NCBI RefSeq assembly: GCF_003853645.1
Contig: NZ_QTPO01000050.1
Span: 1 to 64,000 of the forward strand
DNA from: Burkholderia sp. Bp9143
GTDB lineage: Bacteria; Pseudomonadota; Gammaproteobacteria; Burkholderiales; Burkholderiaceae
Length of the DNA: 64,000 bases
Reading direction: 5' to 3'
Part shown: positions 44,102 to 55,136 of the stretch, one piece after another
Layout: each line of letters starts with the position of its first letter
Position numbering within the stretch: the first letter of the stretch is position 1
Notes under the pieces: generated by a model
What the model was told of the DNA's origin: nothing
Databases searched by the model: none
What the model saw: only the letters and a program-made list of their open reading frames with translations
Made by a program: the position numbers and the translations under genes

Positions 44102-44132
44102 GAAAACGGCGCTTCCGCATCGCGGAAGCGCC
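44102..44132 (-). terminator. Terminator of the glycine-zipper lipoprotein gene
   Basis: An 11-bp perfect stem (44108-44118 with 44122-44132) and 3-nt loop, followed on the minus strand by GTTTTC, lies 51 nt after the lipoprotein stop. Confidence 0.7.
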
Positions 44133-44183
44133 GTCTGGTCGAAACGTGCCGCGCGTCGCGCGGCAGGCGGGCGCCGGGCCGGC

Positions 44184-44399
44184 TTACTTGCCGATCTGGT
44201 TGCCGATGATGCCGCCGGCTGCCGCGCCGCCCAGCGTCGACAGCGCGTTGCCGCCGATCGCCGCGCCGGCGACGCCGCCGACACCCGCACCGATTGCCGT
44301 ATCGCGCTGGCGCCGTGTCATCGAATCGCAAGCCGACAGGCTGGCCACCGTCGTGACGAGCAGCGCGCATACCCCAAAACGCCGAATCGAAGCATTCAT
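44184..44399 (-). CDS. OsmB-like glycine-zipper lipoprotein
   Basis: This 71-residue protein starts at ATG 44399 (AAGGACA upstream). The signal ends SLSAC. The mature part carries a glycine zipper (GAGVGGVAGAAIGGNALSTL, then GGAAAGGIIGNQIGK), typical of OsmB/YmgG-type envelope lipoproteins. These are often induced by osmotic or envelope stress in other bacteria. The upstream in-frame ATG at 44456 would hide the lipoprotein signal behind a charged leader, so it is not preferred. Confidence 0.83.
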   Translation of the reverse strand: MNASIRRFGVCALLVTTVASLSACDSMTRRQRDTAIGAGVGGVAGAAIGGNALSTLGGAAAGGIIGNQIGK

Positions 44400-44570
44400 G
44401 ATCGTTGTCCTTGTGGTAGTGAACAGAGATCGCGTGACCGCATGGCGGCCGTGCATGAAACCAATCTACCTGCCGTCCCGTGGGGCTGCTGTAAGGACTT
44501 GTTAAGGCGCGGACGGTTTCGTAATCAATTGTTTCCCTTGCGCCGGCAGGCACAACGCATGCGCGAGCAC

Positions 44571-44600
44571 AAAAAAGAAGCCCGCTCGAAAGCGGGCTTC
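44571..44600 (-). terminator. Strong Rho-independent terminator of thiC
   Basis: GAAGCCCGCT (44577-44586) and AGCGGGCTTC (44591-44600) form a perfect 10-bp stem with a 4-nt loop. On the minus strand it is followed by six T (44571-44576). It lies 53 nt after the thiC stop. Confidence 0.9.
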
Positions 44601-44652
44601 GTGCAGTGGGCCACGATGCGGTCCGTGCGGACCGCCGCGTTCGCTTGCTGGC

Positions 44653-46854
<2,202 letters not shown>

Positions 46855-47092
46855 TCAACCGGGAGGGGATCGGCCACCCCGGTGCGACCGCAGCATGGCG
46901 GGCGGTACGATGGCCCGTCGAAATGGCAGCGCGCGTCGCCGCCGCACGGCCCCATGGCTCGGCCGACAGCGGCGAAGCGGTGCAACATGGCGCGCCTTCG
47001 CGCAGCCTAAAAAAAAATTTCGCAGCGGCTGTCATTTCACGCGACGTCGTCCGTCTATTCGGCTCCTTAAACCCGTGTTTTGGAGAGATGTC

Positions 47093-47371
47093 ATGAAAAA
47101 CGTACTGATCGCCACCTGTGTTGCTGCTTTCGCCACCTTTGCAGCGGGCGCGTATGCGCAGAACGACGCGATGTCGCAAAACGGTGCGTCGATGTCGAAG
47201 GACGCGATGGGCCACGACGCGATGGCGAAGGACGCGATGGGCCACGACGCAATGGCGAAGGATGGCGCGATGAAGAAGGGCGCCATGAAGAAACATCCGA
47301 TGAAGAAGGACGCGATGTCGCACGACGCGATGGGCAAGTCGTCGGGCGACAAGATGGCGCCGTCGAACTGA
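47093..47371 (+). CDS. Pentapeptide MXKDX repeat protein
   Basis: This 92-residue exported protein starts at ATG 47093 (TGGAGAGATGTC leader). The signal peptide (MKNVLIATCVAAFATFAAG, cleavage at AYA/QN) is followed by tandem pentapeptides such as MSKDA, MGHDA, MAKDA and MKKGA. The set matches the MXKDX repeat family. Met/His/Asp richness suggests metal (copper) binding, which is an inference. It is the first gene of a likely operon with a cytochrome b and a molybdopterin oxidoreductase. Confidence 0.9.
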   Translation: MKNVLIATCVAAFATFAAGAYAQNDAMSQNGASMSKDAMGHDAMAKDAMGHDAMAKDGAMKKGAMKKHPMKKDAMSHDAMGKSSGDKMAPSN

Positions 47372-47474
47372 CGGAGCCGTGCAAGGGGCGCGGCCGGCGC
47401 GTGTGCTGGACGACGGCCGCCCGCCCGTGTCTCGTGTTGTCTCGTCTCGTCGACGCGTTCCGGGAGTCCTCATC

Positions 47475-48107
47475 ATGCAAACCGTTCCCGCCACCGGGCG
47501 CGCGGCCGCCACGCCGCCCGCGCGCCCGATCCATCCGCTGTGGGTGCGGGTGAGCCACTGGCTCAACGCGCTCGCGGCCATCCTGATGGTGCTGTCCGGC
47601 TGGCGCATCTACGATGCGTCGCCGATTTATCCGCCATTCGTGTTTCCGCACGGCATCACGCTCGGCGGCTGGCTCGGCGGCGCGCTGTTATGGCATTTCG
47701 CGGCGATGTGGCTGCTCGTTGGCAACGGGCTGTTCTACCTGACGATGTCGATCGCGACGGGACGCCTCGCGCGCAAGATGCTGCCCGTCACGCCGGCGTC
47801 CGTGTGGCGCGACGTGCGCGCCGCGCTGCGCGGCCGGCTCGCGCACGACGACTTGAGCGTCTACAACGCGGTGCAGCGTGCCGCGTACCTGGTCGCGATC
47901 GTCGATCTGATCGTGCTGGTGCTGTCCGGGCTGACGATCTGGAAGTCGGTGCAGTTTCCGCTGCTGCGCGAACTGTTCGGCGGTTACGACAATGCGCGCG
48001 TCGTGCATTTCTGGGCGATGTCGCTGCTCGTCGCGTTCTTCGTCGTGCACGTCGCGATGGCGCTGCTGGTGCCGCGTTCGCTGCTCGCGATGCTGCGCGG
48101 GCGCTGA
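47475..48107 (+). CDS. Cytochrome b561-type membrane heme protein
   Basis: This 210-residue protein starts at ATG 47475 with GGGAG upstream. Four hydrophobic segments carry His residues in heme-ligand positions: RVSHWLNALAAILMVLSGWR, LLWHFAAMWLLVGNGLFYLT, VQRAAYLVAIVDLIVLVLSG and ARVVHFWAMSLLVAFFVVHV. It should donate electrons to the downstream molybdopterin protein, as YedZ-like or Ni/Fe-hydrogenase cytochrome b subunits do. The 29-nt spacing to the next gene supports co-transcription. Confidence 0.87.
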   Translation: MQTVPATGRAAATPPARPIHPLWVRVSHWLNALAAILMVLSGWRIYDASPIYPPFVFPHGITLGGWLGGALLWHFAAMWLLVGNGLFYLTMSIATGRLARKMLPVTPASVWRDVRAALRGRLAHDDLSVYNAVQRAAYLVAIVDLIVLVLSGLTIWKSVQFPLLRELFGGYDNARVVHFWAMSLLVAFFVVHVAMALLVPRSLLAMLRGR

Positions 48108-48136
48108 CCGGTCAACTCCGGGTGAAGGAAATCATC

Positions 48137-48925
48137 ATGTCGGAATCCGAATACAAGCGCGATGGTTCGCGCTGGACGCTCGACCGCAAGTCGCTCGAGC
48201 TCGACGTGCGCCGCGAGCTGGAGATGCCGTCGCGGCGGCTGTTCAACCGGCGCATCCTGACGCTCGGCGGGTTGACGATGCTGACCGGCTGCACGCTGCA
48301 CGACGACGCGTCGGTCAATACGTTCCTCGAGAAGGTGTCGCGCATGAACGATCGCGTGCAGGCCTGGCTGTTCAGCGGCGAGCGGCTCGCGCCGACCTAT
48401 ACCGAAGCCGACATCACGCGGCCGTTCCCGTTCAATGCGTATTACGGCATCGACGACGTGCCGCACGTCGATGCGTCGACCTACCGGCTCATGCTGTCGG
48501 GCCGCGTGACGGGCAAGCGCGTGTGGACGCTCGACGAACTGTATGCGCTGCCGCACGCGGAGCAGATCACGCGGCACATCTGCGTGGAAGGGTGGAGCGC
48601 GATCGGCCGCTGGGGCGGCACGCCGTTCGGCGCGTTTCTGGCACGCGCCGGTGCCGACACGCACGCGAAATACGTCGGTTTCAAATGCGCGGACGACTAC
48701 TACGAAAGCATCGACATGCCGACCGCGCTGCATCCGCAGACGCTGCTCGCGTTCGACTACGACGGCCATCGCCTGCCGCCCGAATTCGGCTTTCCGATGA
48801 AGCTGCGGATGCCGACCAAGCTCGGCTACAAGAATCCGAAGCACATCATGGAAATCTTCGTGACCGATACTTTCCCGGGCGGCTACTGGGTCGATCAGGG
48901 GTACAACTGGTTCGGCGGATCGTGA
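48137..48925 (+). CDS. Molybdopterin-dependent oxidoreductase (sulfite oxidase fold), Tat-exported
   Basis: This 262-residue protein starts at ATG 48137 (GAAGGAA upstream). A twin-arginine region (PSRRLFNRRILTLGG) is followed by a lipobox-like MLTGC. The Moco domain has the cysteine ligand in RHICVEGWSAIGRWGG and the dimer-face motifs YESIDMPTALHPQTLLAFDY and PMKLRMPTKLGYKNPKH. It is related to MsrP/YedY but lacks its exact context. The substrate is unknown; repair of oxidised periplasmic thioethers is one possibility by family. Confidence 0.87.
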   Translation: MSESEYKRDGSRWTLDRKSLELDVRRELEMPSRRLFNRRILTLGGLTMLTGCTLHDDASVNTFLEKVSRMNDRVQAWLFSGERLAPTYTEADITRPFPFNAYYGIDDVPHVDASTYRLMLSGRVTGKRVWTLDELYALPHAEQITRHICVEGWSAIGRWGGTPFGAFLARAGADTHAKYVGFKCADDYYESIDMPTALHPQTLLAFDYDGHRLPPEFGFPMKLRMPTKLGYKNPKHIMEIFVTDTFPGGYWVDQGYNWFGGS

Positions 48926-48971
48926 ACGGCGGGGGCACACGCAAGCGCGCGTTGCCCTGATTCACGGCGCC

Positions 48972-49187
48972 TTACGCGGATTCGCGCACCTGCAGGTCGA
49001 CGCGCAGGCCGACCGCCGCCGCCATGTTCACGAGCGCGTCGAGCCCGAACAGGTTGATCTTGCCACGCAGCAGATCGGACACGCGCGGCTGCGTGACACC
49101 CAGCTGTTTCGCGGCCTGGGCCTGGCTGAGTTCGAGCTGCGCGATGCGCTGCTTGAGCGCCATCATCAGTTCGGAGCGCAGCTTCAT
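48972..49187 (-). CDS. XRE/HTH_37-type antitoxin-like regulator, N-terminus shortened
   Basis: A 71-residue HTH protein is read from ATG 49187 (MKLRSELMMALKQRIAQLEL, QAAKQLGVTQPRVSDLLRGK, DALVNMAAAVGLRVDLQVRE). Full family members carry about 15-20 more residues, usually an ENVFADLGF-type segment before EAENMKLRSEL. Here EAEN is present in frame, but what lies before it is GC-rich low-complexity sequence without a start codon, so the true start is uncertain. No HigB-type toxin is seen next to it. Confidence 0.7.
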   Translation of the reverse strand: MKLRSELMMALKQRIAQLELSQAQAAKQLGVTQPRVSDLLRGKINLFGLDALVNMAAAVGLRVDLQVRESA

Positions 49188-49679
49188 GTTCTCGGCCTCG
49201 GCCGGCTGGCGTGCGGGTCGGACGAGCGGAGCGTCGGCGGCCGGAGGGCCGGCCGACTGCCGCGCTAAGCGCGAAGCGGCACCTGAAGCGCATGACCGGC
49301 CATCAGGCCGAGGTACCGATCTCGATGTGCGGGAGGGGCTTGAATAGGGGCTCGCGGAGCCCGTGCGGCGAGTATCCGGCCCCGGATTCCGTTCGGGCGG
49401 ATGCCGAAAAATGTCGCGCCGAAACGTCAGTCGATATCCTTTCAGTCTGGTCTGACGATGCTTTCGAATCCTTGATGCCATAATGCCGAGCGTGCGTTGA
49501 CGAAGCCGTTTGCGCACTGACCCTCTGCCGCCGCTTGCCGGTTCTTATTCGTCGCCGTTCGCACTGCCATGTCGTTCCGCACGTCCGTCTCCGCCTTCCC
49601 GGTCCCGTCAGGGCCGTTTGCCGGCCTCTCCGGCGTCTTTCAGCGGAGCACGCGCCACGTCGTGCGGGCGGGCTGAACA
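49188..49679. other. Intergenic region between divergent XRE and EamA genes, no gene seen
   Basis: About 490 nt. Open frames here look like GC artefacts. The middle part (about 49430-49500) is somewhat AT-richer and may hold the promoters. No toxin gene, clear dyad or terminator was recognised. Confidence 0.4.
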
Positions 49680-50870
49680 ATGACACCGCTCGACCGCCTC
49701 CTCGATTTCCTCGCTCGCCTGCCGATCCGGATCCGCCTGCCGCAAAGCCGCGGCGGCCGCGTCGCGCTGGCCCTCGTATTCATCTATTTCGTCTGGGGTT
49801 CGACCTACAGCGGCCTGCATTTCGCGCTGCAGTCGTTCCCGCCGCTGCTGCTGTCGGGGCTGCGCAACCTGCTCGGCGGGATGGGCCTGTTCATCTTCGC
49901 GCTGCGACGCAAGCCCGAATGGCCGACGCTGCTGGAAATCCGCAACTCGGCGATCGTCGGTACGATGCTGGTCGCGCTGTCGTCCGGCACGATCGCGCTC
50001 GGGATGCGCACGGTCGGCAGCGGCTCGGCCGCGGTGATGGTCGCCACGGTGCCGCTGTTCGCGACCGTGATCGCGGCGGTCGCGGGGCGCCCGGTGGCGA
50101 AAGGAGAGTGGTCGGCCGTCGCGCTCGGGATGGTCGGCATCGTCGTGCTGAATTCGGGTGGCGCGGCCGCCGCGAACTCGGCGCTCGGCACGGTCTGCGT
50201 ACTGGCCGGCGCGCTGTTCTGGGCGGGCGGCGCGCATCTCGCGACGCGGCTCAAGCTGCCGTCGGACCTGTTCCTGTCGACGTCACTGCAGATCGGCCTG
50301 GGCGGGTTGATGTCCACGATCGCCGCGTGGCTGATGGGCGAGCGCATCGAACAGGTCGCGGTCGTGCCGGTGTTCGCGTTCGTGTACCTGATGGTGTTCT
50401 GCACGATGGCCGCGTACGTCGCTTACGGCTACCTGATTCGCCACACGAGCCCGATCATCGCGAGCAGCTGCATGTACGTGAACCCGATCGTCGCGGTCGC
50501 GCTCGGCGCGCTGATGCTCGGCGAGCCCGTGACGATGGCGACCGTGATCGCGACGGTCGCGATCCTCGGCAGCGTCGGGCTGTCGTTCCTGTTCGATCCG
50601 GCGCGCCGGCCCGTGACGCGCGCGGCAGCCGATGCTTCGCCGGTCGTGGCGACCGCGGCAACCGTAGCCGCCGAATCGGCGGCGGGTGCGGCGTCCGCAC
50701 CGGATCAGGCCGCGATGCCGGAGCCGGCGCCGATCCTCGCGCCGTCCGCGGTACCGCTTGCGGTGCCGGCACCGGCGGCCGTCGTGGCCCCGGCCGCGGT
50801 CATGGATCCCGTGCAGGCATTCGCGCCGCCGCCTGCCGGCGAACCGGCCGCATCGCGCGCCGACGCATGA
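49680..50870 (+). CDS. EamA-family (DMT) transporter, YedA-like, with Ala/Pro-rich C-terminal tail
   Basis: This 396-residue protein starts at ATG 49680. Ten hydrophobic segments make two EamA repeats (RVALALVFIYFVWGSTYSGL; VTMATVIATVAILGSVGLSF). The first carries the YedA-like WGSTY motif and the GLRNLLGGMGLFIFALRRKP loop. After residue about 310 the chain becomes an 85-residue Ala/Pro/Val-rich tail, not part of the fold and unusual for the family. The substrate is unknown. Confidence 0.85.
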   Translation: MTPLDRLLDFLARLPIRIRLPQSRGGRVALALVFIYFVWGSTYSGLHFALQSFPPLLLSGLRNLLGGMGLFIFALRRKPEWPTLLEIRNSAIVGTMLVALSSGTIALGMRTVGSGSAAVMVATVPLFATVIAAVAGRPVAKGEWSAVALGMVGIVVLNSGGAAAANSALGTVCVLAGALFWAGGAHLATRLKLPSDLFLSTSLQIGLGGLMSTIAAWLMGERIEQVAVVPVFAFVYLMVFCTMAAYVAYGYLIRHTSPIIASSCMYVNPIVAVALGALMLGEPVTMATVIATVAILGSVGLSFLFDPARRPVTRAAADASPVVATAATVAAESAAGAASAPDQAAMPEPAPILAPSAVPLAVPAPAAVVAPAAVMDPVQAFAPPPAGEPAASRADA

Positions 50871-50891
50871 TGCCGGCGCGCGCGGCGGCGT

Positions 50892-52091
50892 TCAGCCGCG
50901 CCGTGCGCCGCGATGATGGAACCAGCCGGCGAGCGCGGTAAACAACAGCCCGGCCGCGCACATGCCGGTCCAGCCGAACGCGCGCCACGCGGCGACACCG
51001 GCCGACGAGCCGAGCGCGCCGCCGATGAAATAGCACACCATGTACACGGTATTCACGCGGCTGCGCGCCTCGGGCTTCAGCGCGTAGATGCGCGACTGGT
51101 TCGAGATCTGCGCGGCCTGCACGCCGACATCCAGCACGATCACGCCGATCACGAGCCCGACGAGGCTCGTCCCCGACACAGCGAAAATCACGAACGACAC
51201 CGCGAGCAGGGCGATCGCGAGCGAGATGATCGCGCGCGGGCCGCGCTTGTCCGCGAAACGGCCCGCGTACGGCGCGGCCAGCGCACCGGCCGCGCCGACG
51301 ATGCCGAACAGACCTGCGGCCTGCGGGCCGAGATGGAACGGCGCGCCGGCGAGCAGCAGCGTGAGCACCGGCCAGAACGCACTGAACGCGGCGAACAGCG
51401 CGGCGCCCGTCAGCGACGCCTCGCGCAGCCCGCGCAGTTCGACCGCCAGGTGCCACATCGAGCCGAGCAGCTTGCCGTACGACAGCGTCGACGTCGGCGA
51501 ACTGCGCGGCAGCCGCAGCACGATCACCGCGGCCAGCGCGACGAGCGCCGCGACCGACGCGCCGAACACCGCCCGCCACCCGAAATATTCGGCGACGAAG
51601 CCGGCTGCCGTGCGCGCCAGCAGGATGCCGAGCAGCAGGCCGCTCATCACGGTGCCGACCGCATGCCCGCGCTCGGCCGGCGGCGCGATTTCGGCCGCGA
51701 ACGGCACGGCCTGCTGCGCGATCGTCGCGAGCACGCCGATCCCGAGGCTCGCCGCGGCGAGCACCGCCAGCGACGGCGCGGTCGCGGCGACGATCAGCGC
51801 GATCGACAGGCCCGCGATCTGCAGCAGGATCAGTCGGCGACGATCGAAACGGTCGCCGAGCGGCGCGAGCAGGAACATGCCGGCCGCATAGCCGAGCTGC
51901 GTCGCGGTCGGCACTGCGCCGATCCACGACGCGCCGTCGGGAAAGGCCGAGCGGAAGCTGTCGAGCAGCGGCTGGTTGTAATAGATGTTCGCGACCGACA
52001 CGCCCGCGATCGTCGCGAGCAGCAACAGCAGGCTGCGCGAGTAGTGGGGCGAGGCGGCGTCGGTCGGACGGTCGGTGGAGGCGACGGACAT
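50892..52091 (-). CDS. MFS transporter (drug/metabolite efflux type)
   Basis: This 399-residue, 12-helix major facilitator is taken from ATG 52091 (MSVASTDRPTDAASPHYSRS). Family motifs include IAGVSVANIYYNQPLLDSFR, the loop motif LLAPLGDRFDRRRLI between helices 2 and 3, and the second-half equivalent PYAGRFADKRGPRAI. The IYYNQPLL start is typical of YdhP/NepI-like efflux proteins. It is convergent with the EamA gene with only 21 nt between them. Confidence 0.87.
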   Translation of the reverse strand: MSVASTDRPTDAASPHYSRSLLLLLATIAGVSVANIYYNQPLLDSFRSAFPDGASWIGAVPTATQLGYAAGMFLLAPLGDRFDRRRLILLQIAGLSIALIVAATAPSLAVLAAASLGIGVLATIAQQAVPFAAEIAPPAERGHAVGTVMSGLLLGILLARTAAGFVAEYFGWRAVFGASVAALVALAAVIVLRLPRSSPTSTLSYGKLLGSMWHLAVELRGLREASLTGAALFAAFSAFWPVLTLLLAGAPFHLGPQAAGLFGIVGAAGALAAPYAGRFADKRGPRAIISLAIALLAVSFVIFAVSGTSLVGLVIGVIVLDVGVQAAQISNQSRIYALKPEARSRVNTVYMVCYFIGGALGSSAGVAAWRAFGWTGMCAAGLLFTALAGWFHHRGARRG

Positions 52092-52321
52092 GGCGGCAAC
52101 GGAACGGAGTTGGGCGGCATGGCGCGCGGCGCGGCATCGGTTGCGCAGGCGGCCGGGCGCCGATCGAGGGTGCCGATCATACCGGAGCACCGTGAATCCT
52201 GCCGGCCGGGCGGCCAGGCAGCCGGCGCGATCGGGGCATGACGGGATGCCGGCTGTGCCGCTCGGCCGCGACGGGTTCCGATCGGCCGCTGTCGCCCGTC
52301 ATTCGCCCGCGCTGCGCGCCG

Positions 52322-53146
52322 TCAGTCGACCAGGTTCCCGTTCGGTTCATAGAACGGATAAGGCCCGTCGCCTTCGTCCACGTACACGTGATGGGACGTC
52401 ATCCCCGTTTCAGGCGTATGGGCGTGCACCGCGAACGCGGGCGGCTCGAGCCGGAACGCGGACGGCGCGTCCGCGCGCAGGTCGAACGCAACCTGGTGCG
52501 CGGGCGCCGGCACGGCCGACGCGAGCGTGCCGCCGAAGCGCGTGAACATCGTCCGGTGCACGTGGCCGCACAGCACGCGTTCGACGTTCGGATAGCCGCG
52601 CAGCAGCGCATCGAGTTTTTCGGCGGCGGCGGGTGCGAGGCGCAGCGCGTCCATGTGCCCGATTCCGGACGCGAACGGCGGATGATGCAGCGCGACGATC
52701 ACCGGCCGGTCGTGCGCGGCGTCGAGCTGCGCGGCGAGCCACGCCAGCCTTGCATCGCACAGGTCGCCGTGGCTCGTGCCGGGCACCTGCGAATCGAGCG
52801 CGAGCACGCGCACGGCGCCGAGGTCGAGCGCGTACTGCACGAACTCGCCGTCCTGCAATTCGGGGCGGTCGGCGAACACGCGGCGCAGCCCCGCACGATC
52901 GTCGTGATTGCCGACCATCAGGTAGTACGGAATCTCGAGCGGCGCGAGCAGGTCGCGCAGGTGGCGGTATTCGTCGTCGTGGCCGAAGTCCGTCAGGTCG
53001 CCCGTGACGAGCACCGCGTCGGGGCGCGGCACCAGCGCGTTCAGCTTTGCGATGCAGCGCGCGAGCGCGGCGGCGGTGTCGACGCGCCGGTACGCGAGCT
53101 GGCCCGGACGTTTGATGTGAAGATCGCTGATTTGAGCAAGCAGCAT
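52322..53146 (-). CDS. GpdQ-like cyclic-nucleotide/glycerophosphodiester phosphodiesterase
   Basis: This 274-residue calcineurin-like metallo-phosphodiesterase starts at ATG 53146 with GAGGAA upstream. All metal motifs are present: AQISDLHI, VTGDLTDFG, MVGNHDDRAG, VALHHPPF and VLCGHVHRT. GpdQ-type enzymes hydrolyse glycerophosphoethanolamine and other diesters with a two-metal site. The gene is the last of the ABC-transporter cluster (38 nt after the ATPase stop). Cytoplasmic cleavage of an imported phosphodiester is therefore likely, but that is an inference. Confidence 0.87.
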   Translation of the reverse strand: MLLAQISDLHIKRPGQLAYRRVDTAAALARCIAKLNALVPRPDAVLVTGDLTDFGHDDEYRHLRDLLAPLEIPYYLMVGNHDDRAGLRRVFADRPELQDGEFVQYALDLGAVRVLALDSQVPGTSHGDLCDARLAWLAAQLDAAHDRPVIVALHHPPFASGIGHMDALRLAPAAAEKLDALLRGYPNVERVLCGHVHRTMFTRFGGTLASAVPAPAHQVAFDLRADAPSAFRLEPPAFAVHAHTPETGMTSHHVYVDEGDGPYPFYEPNGNLVD

Positions 53147-53184
53147 CGTCGTTCCTCGGAATGTCTGATTATTGTGGGGCGGTG

Positions 53185-54216
53185 TTACGCGGCGAGTGCG
53201 ATCAGGCCTTCCGCCGCGATCGTGAGGCCGACCGCCGTGCCGCGCGCGAGCTCGATGCGGCCCGGCACGTCGATCACGAGCGCGTCGGGCGCCGCATGCT
53301 CGATCGTGAGCCGCGTGCGCTCGCCGAGGAACGCGCACGCGCCGATCGCGCCGCGCAGCGGCGCATGCGCGGGATCGGCGAGCTGCGCGTCCTCCGGGCG
53401 GAAGAACCACTCGTCGGCGGCATGCGGCGTGACGATCGAGCCACCCGTCGTCACGAGCGCGCCGTCACGCCATTGTCCCGCAAGCCGGTTCAGCGTGCCG
53501 ATGAACTGCGCGACCGTGCGGTTCGCCGGCCGGTAGTAGATGTCGCGCGGCGTGCCGATCTGCTCGATGCGGCCCGCGCCCATCACGACGATCCGGTCGC
53601 CCAGTTCCATCGCCTCGGCCTGGTCGTGCGTCACGTACACGGTCGTCACGCCGAGTTCGCGCAACAGCGCATTCATCTCGCGGCGCAGCACGTCGCGCAG
53701 CTTCGCGTCGAGCGCGGTCAGCGGCTCGTCGAGCAGCAGCACGCGCGGGCGCACCGCGAGCGCGCGCGCCAGCGCGACACGCTGGCGCTGGCCGCCCGAC
53801 AGCTGATCGACCGGTTTGTCCGCATGCGCGTCGAGCCGCATCATCGCGAGCAATTCGTCGACGCGTTCGCGCAGCGCGCGCGGCTCGGTCTTGCGAATCT
53901 TCAGCCCGTAGCCGACGTTGCCGCGTACCGTCAGGTTCGGGAACAGCGCGTAGTTCTGGAACACCATGCCGACCTGGCGGCGCTCGATCGGAAGCAGCGT
54001 CACGTCGTCGCCGCCGAACAGGATCGTGCCGCCGGCGTCCGGCGTGTCGAGGCCGGCGATCAGGCGCAGCGTCGTCGTCTTGCCGCAGCCCGACGGGCCG
54101 AGCAGCACGAGCGTCTCGCCCGCGCCGATCGACAGGTCGAGCGGTTCGAGCACGCGTGTGCCGCGGAACGTCTTCGCGCAGCGGGTCAGGGTGATGGGAG
54201 TGGAATCGAGTTTCAT
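53185..54216 (-). CDS. ABC transporter ATP-binding protein (phosphonate/POPT type)
   Basis: This 343-residue ATPase has Walker A LLGPSGCGKTTTLRLIAGLD, Q loop MVFQNYALFPNL, signature [20 protein letters not shown], Walker B VLLLDEPLTALDAKLRD and H loop VYVTHDQAEAMELG. The C-terminal TOBE domain (about residues 260-343) is that of PotA/PhnT-like importers. It belongs to a cluster with two permeases, a binding protein and a phosphodiesterase on the same strand. The arrangement resembles 2-aminoethylphosphonate importers. Confidence 0.9.
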   Translation of the reverse strand: MKLDSTPITLTRCAKTFRGTRVLEPLDLSIGAGETLVLLGPSGCGKTTTLRLIAGLDTPDAGGTILFGGDDVTLLPIERRQVGMVFQNYALFPNLTVRGNVGYGLKIRKTEPRALRERVDELLAMMRLDAHADKPVDQLSGGQRQRVALARALAVRPRVLLLDEPLTALDAKLRDVLRREMNALLRELGVTTVYVTHDQAEAMELGDRIVVMGAGRIEQIGTPRDIYYRPANRTVAQFIGTLNRLAGQWRDGALVTTGGSIVTPHAADEWFFRPEDAQLADPAHAPLRGAIGACAFLGERTRLTIEHAAPDALVIDVPGRIELARGTAVGLTIAAEGLIALAA

Positions 54217-54229
54217 GGGAGCGGTAGGT

Positions 54230-55126
54230 TCAGCGCGGCCGGCGCTTCAACGCGCGCGTGCCGGACGGATCGACGCCGAGCCACTGCATCGCGACGAGGA
54301 GCGGCAGCGTCATCAGCAGGAACACGATCGTGTACGCGCTGCCGACTTCGAGACGCAGCGACGCATAGGTATCGGCGAGCCCGACGGGCAGTGTTTTCGT
54401 GTCGGGCGTATGCAGCATCCACGTCAGGTTGAATTCGCCGATCGACAGCGTGAGCACCGCGAGCGCGCCCGCGACGATGCCGGGGCGCAGGTTCGGCAGC
54501 ACGATCGTGACGAAGCGCGTGACGAACGACGCGCCGAGGCTCGCCGCACCTTCCTCGAGCGTGCGCAGGTCGGCCCCGGCGGCGACGGCCGCGACCGCGC
54601 GCACCATGAACGGCAGCGTGAACACGACGTGGCCGACGACGATGAACCACAGGCTCATCCGGAACGCGGTGAAACCGCCGTACACGACCAGCAGCGCGAG
54701 CGCCGACGCGAGGCCCGGCAGCGCGACCGGCAGCACGAGCGCTTCCTCGATCACGCGGGCGATGCGGCTCTTGCTGCGCGCGAGCGCATAGCCGGCCGGC
54801 ACGCCGACGACGAGCACGATCGCGAGCGTCGCGAACGCGACGCCGAGCGACAGCGCGACCGAGCCCTGGTACTGCTGCCACACCTGTTCGAGCCAGCGCA
54901 GCGTGAGGCCGCTCGACAGCCCGCGGAAATAGTTGACGGTGAGGCCCGCGAGCACCGACATCACGACGGGCACGATCAGGAACGCGCACAGCAGCAGCGT
55001 GACGCCCCATTGCAGCGTGGCGATCGCGCGCGCGCCCGACACACGCGGCGCGCGTCGTGCGGCTCCGTTCGCATGTGACGGAGCGGGCGCCGGCGACGGC
55101 GTGGACGAACCGGAAAGCGATTGCAT
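54230..55126 (-). CDS. ABC transporter permease 2 (PhnV-like)
   Basis: This 298-residue inner-membrane permease starts at ATG 55126 (GAGGATT upstream). Six hydrophobic segments follow a Pro/Ala-rich N-terminus. The EAA loop LEEGAASLGASFVTRFVTIV, then LPNLRPGIVAGALAVLTLS, is the contact site for the ATPase. It lies 10 nt from the upstream permease gene. The substrate is inferred only from the cluster. Confidence 0.88.
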   Translation of the reverse strand: MQSLSGSSTPSPAPAPSHANGAARRAPRVSGARAIATLQWGVTLLLCAFLIVPVVMSVLAGLTVNYFRGLSSGLTLRWLEQVWQQYQGSVALSLGVAFATLAIVLVVGVPAGYALARSKSRIARVIEEALVLPVALPGLASALALLVVYGGFTAFRMSLWFIVVGHVVFTLPFMVRAVAAVAAGADLRTLEEGAASLGASFVTRFVTIVLPNLRPGIVAGALAVLTLSIGEFNLTWMLHTPDTKTLPVGLADTYASLRLEVGSAYTIVFLLMTLPLLVAMQWLGVDPSGTRALKRRPR

Positions 55127-55136
55127 GTAGGAATCC

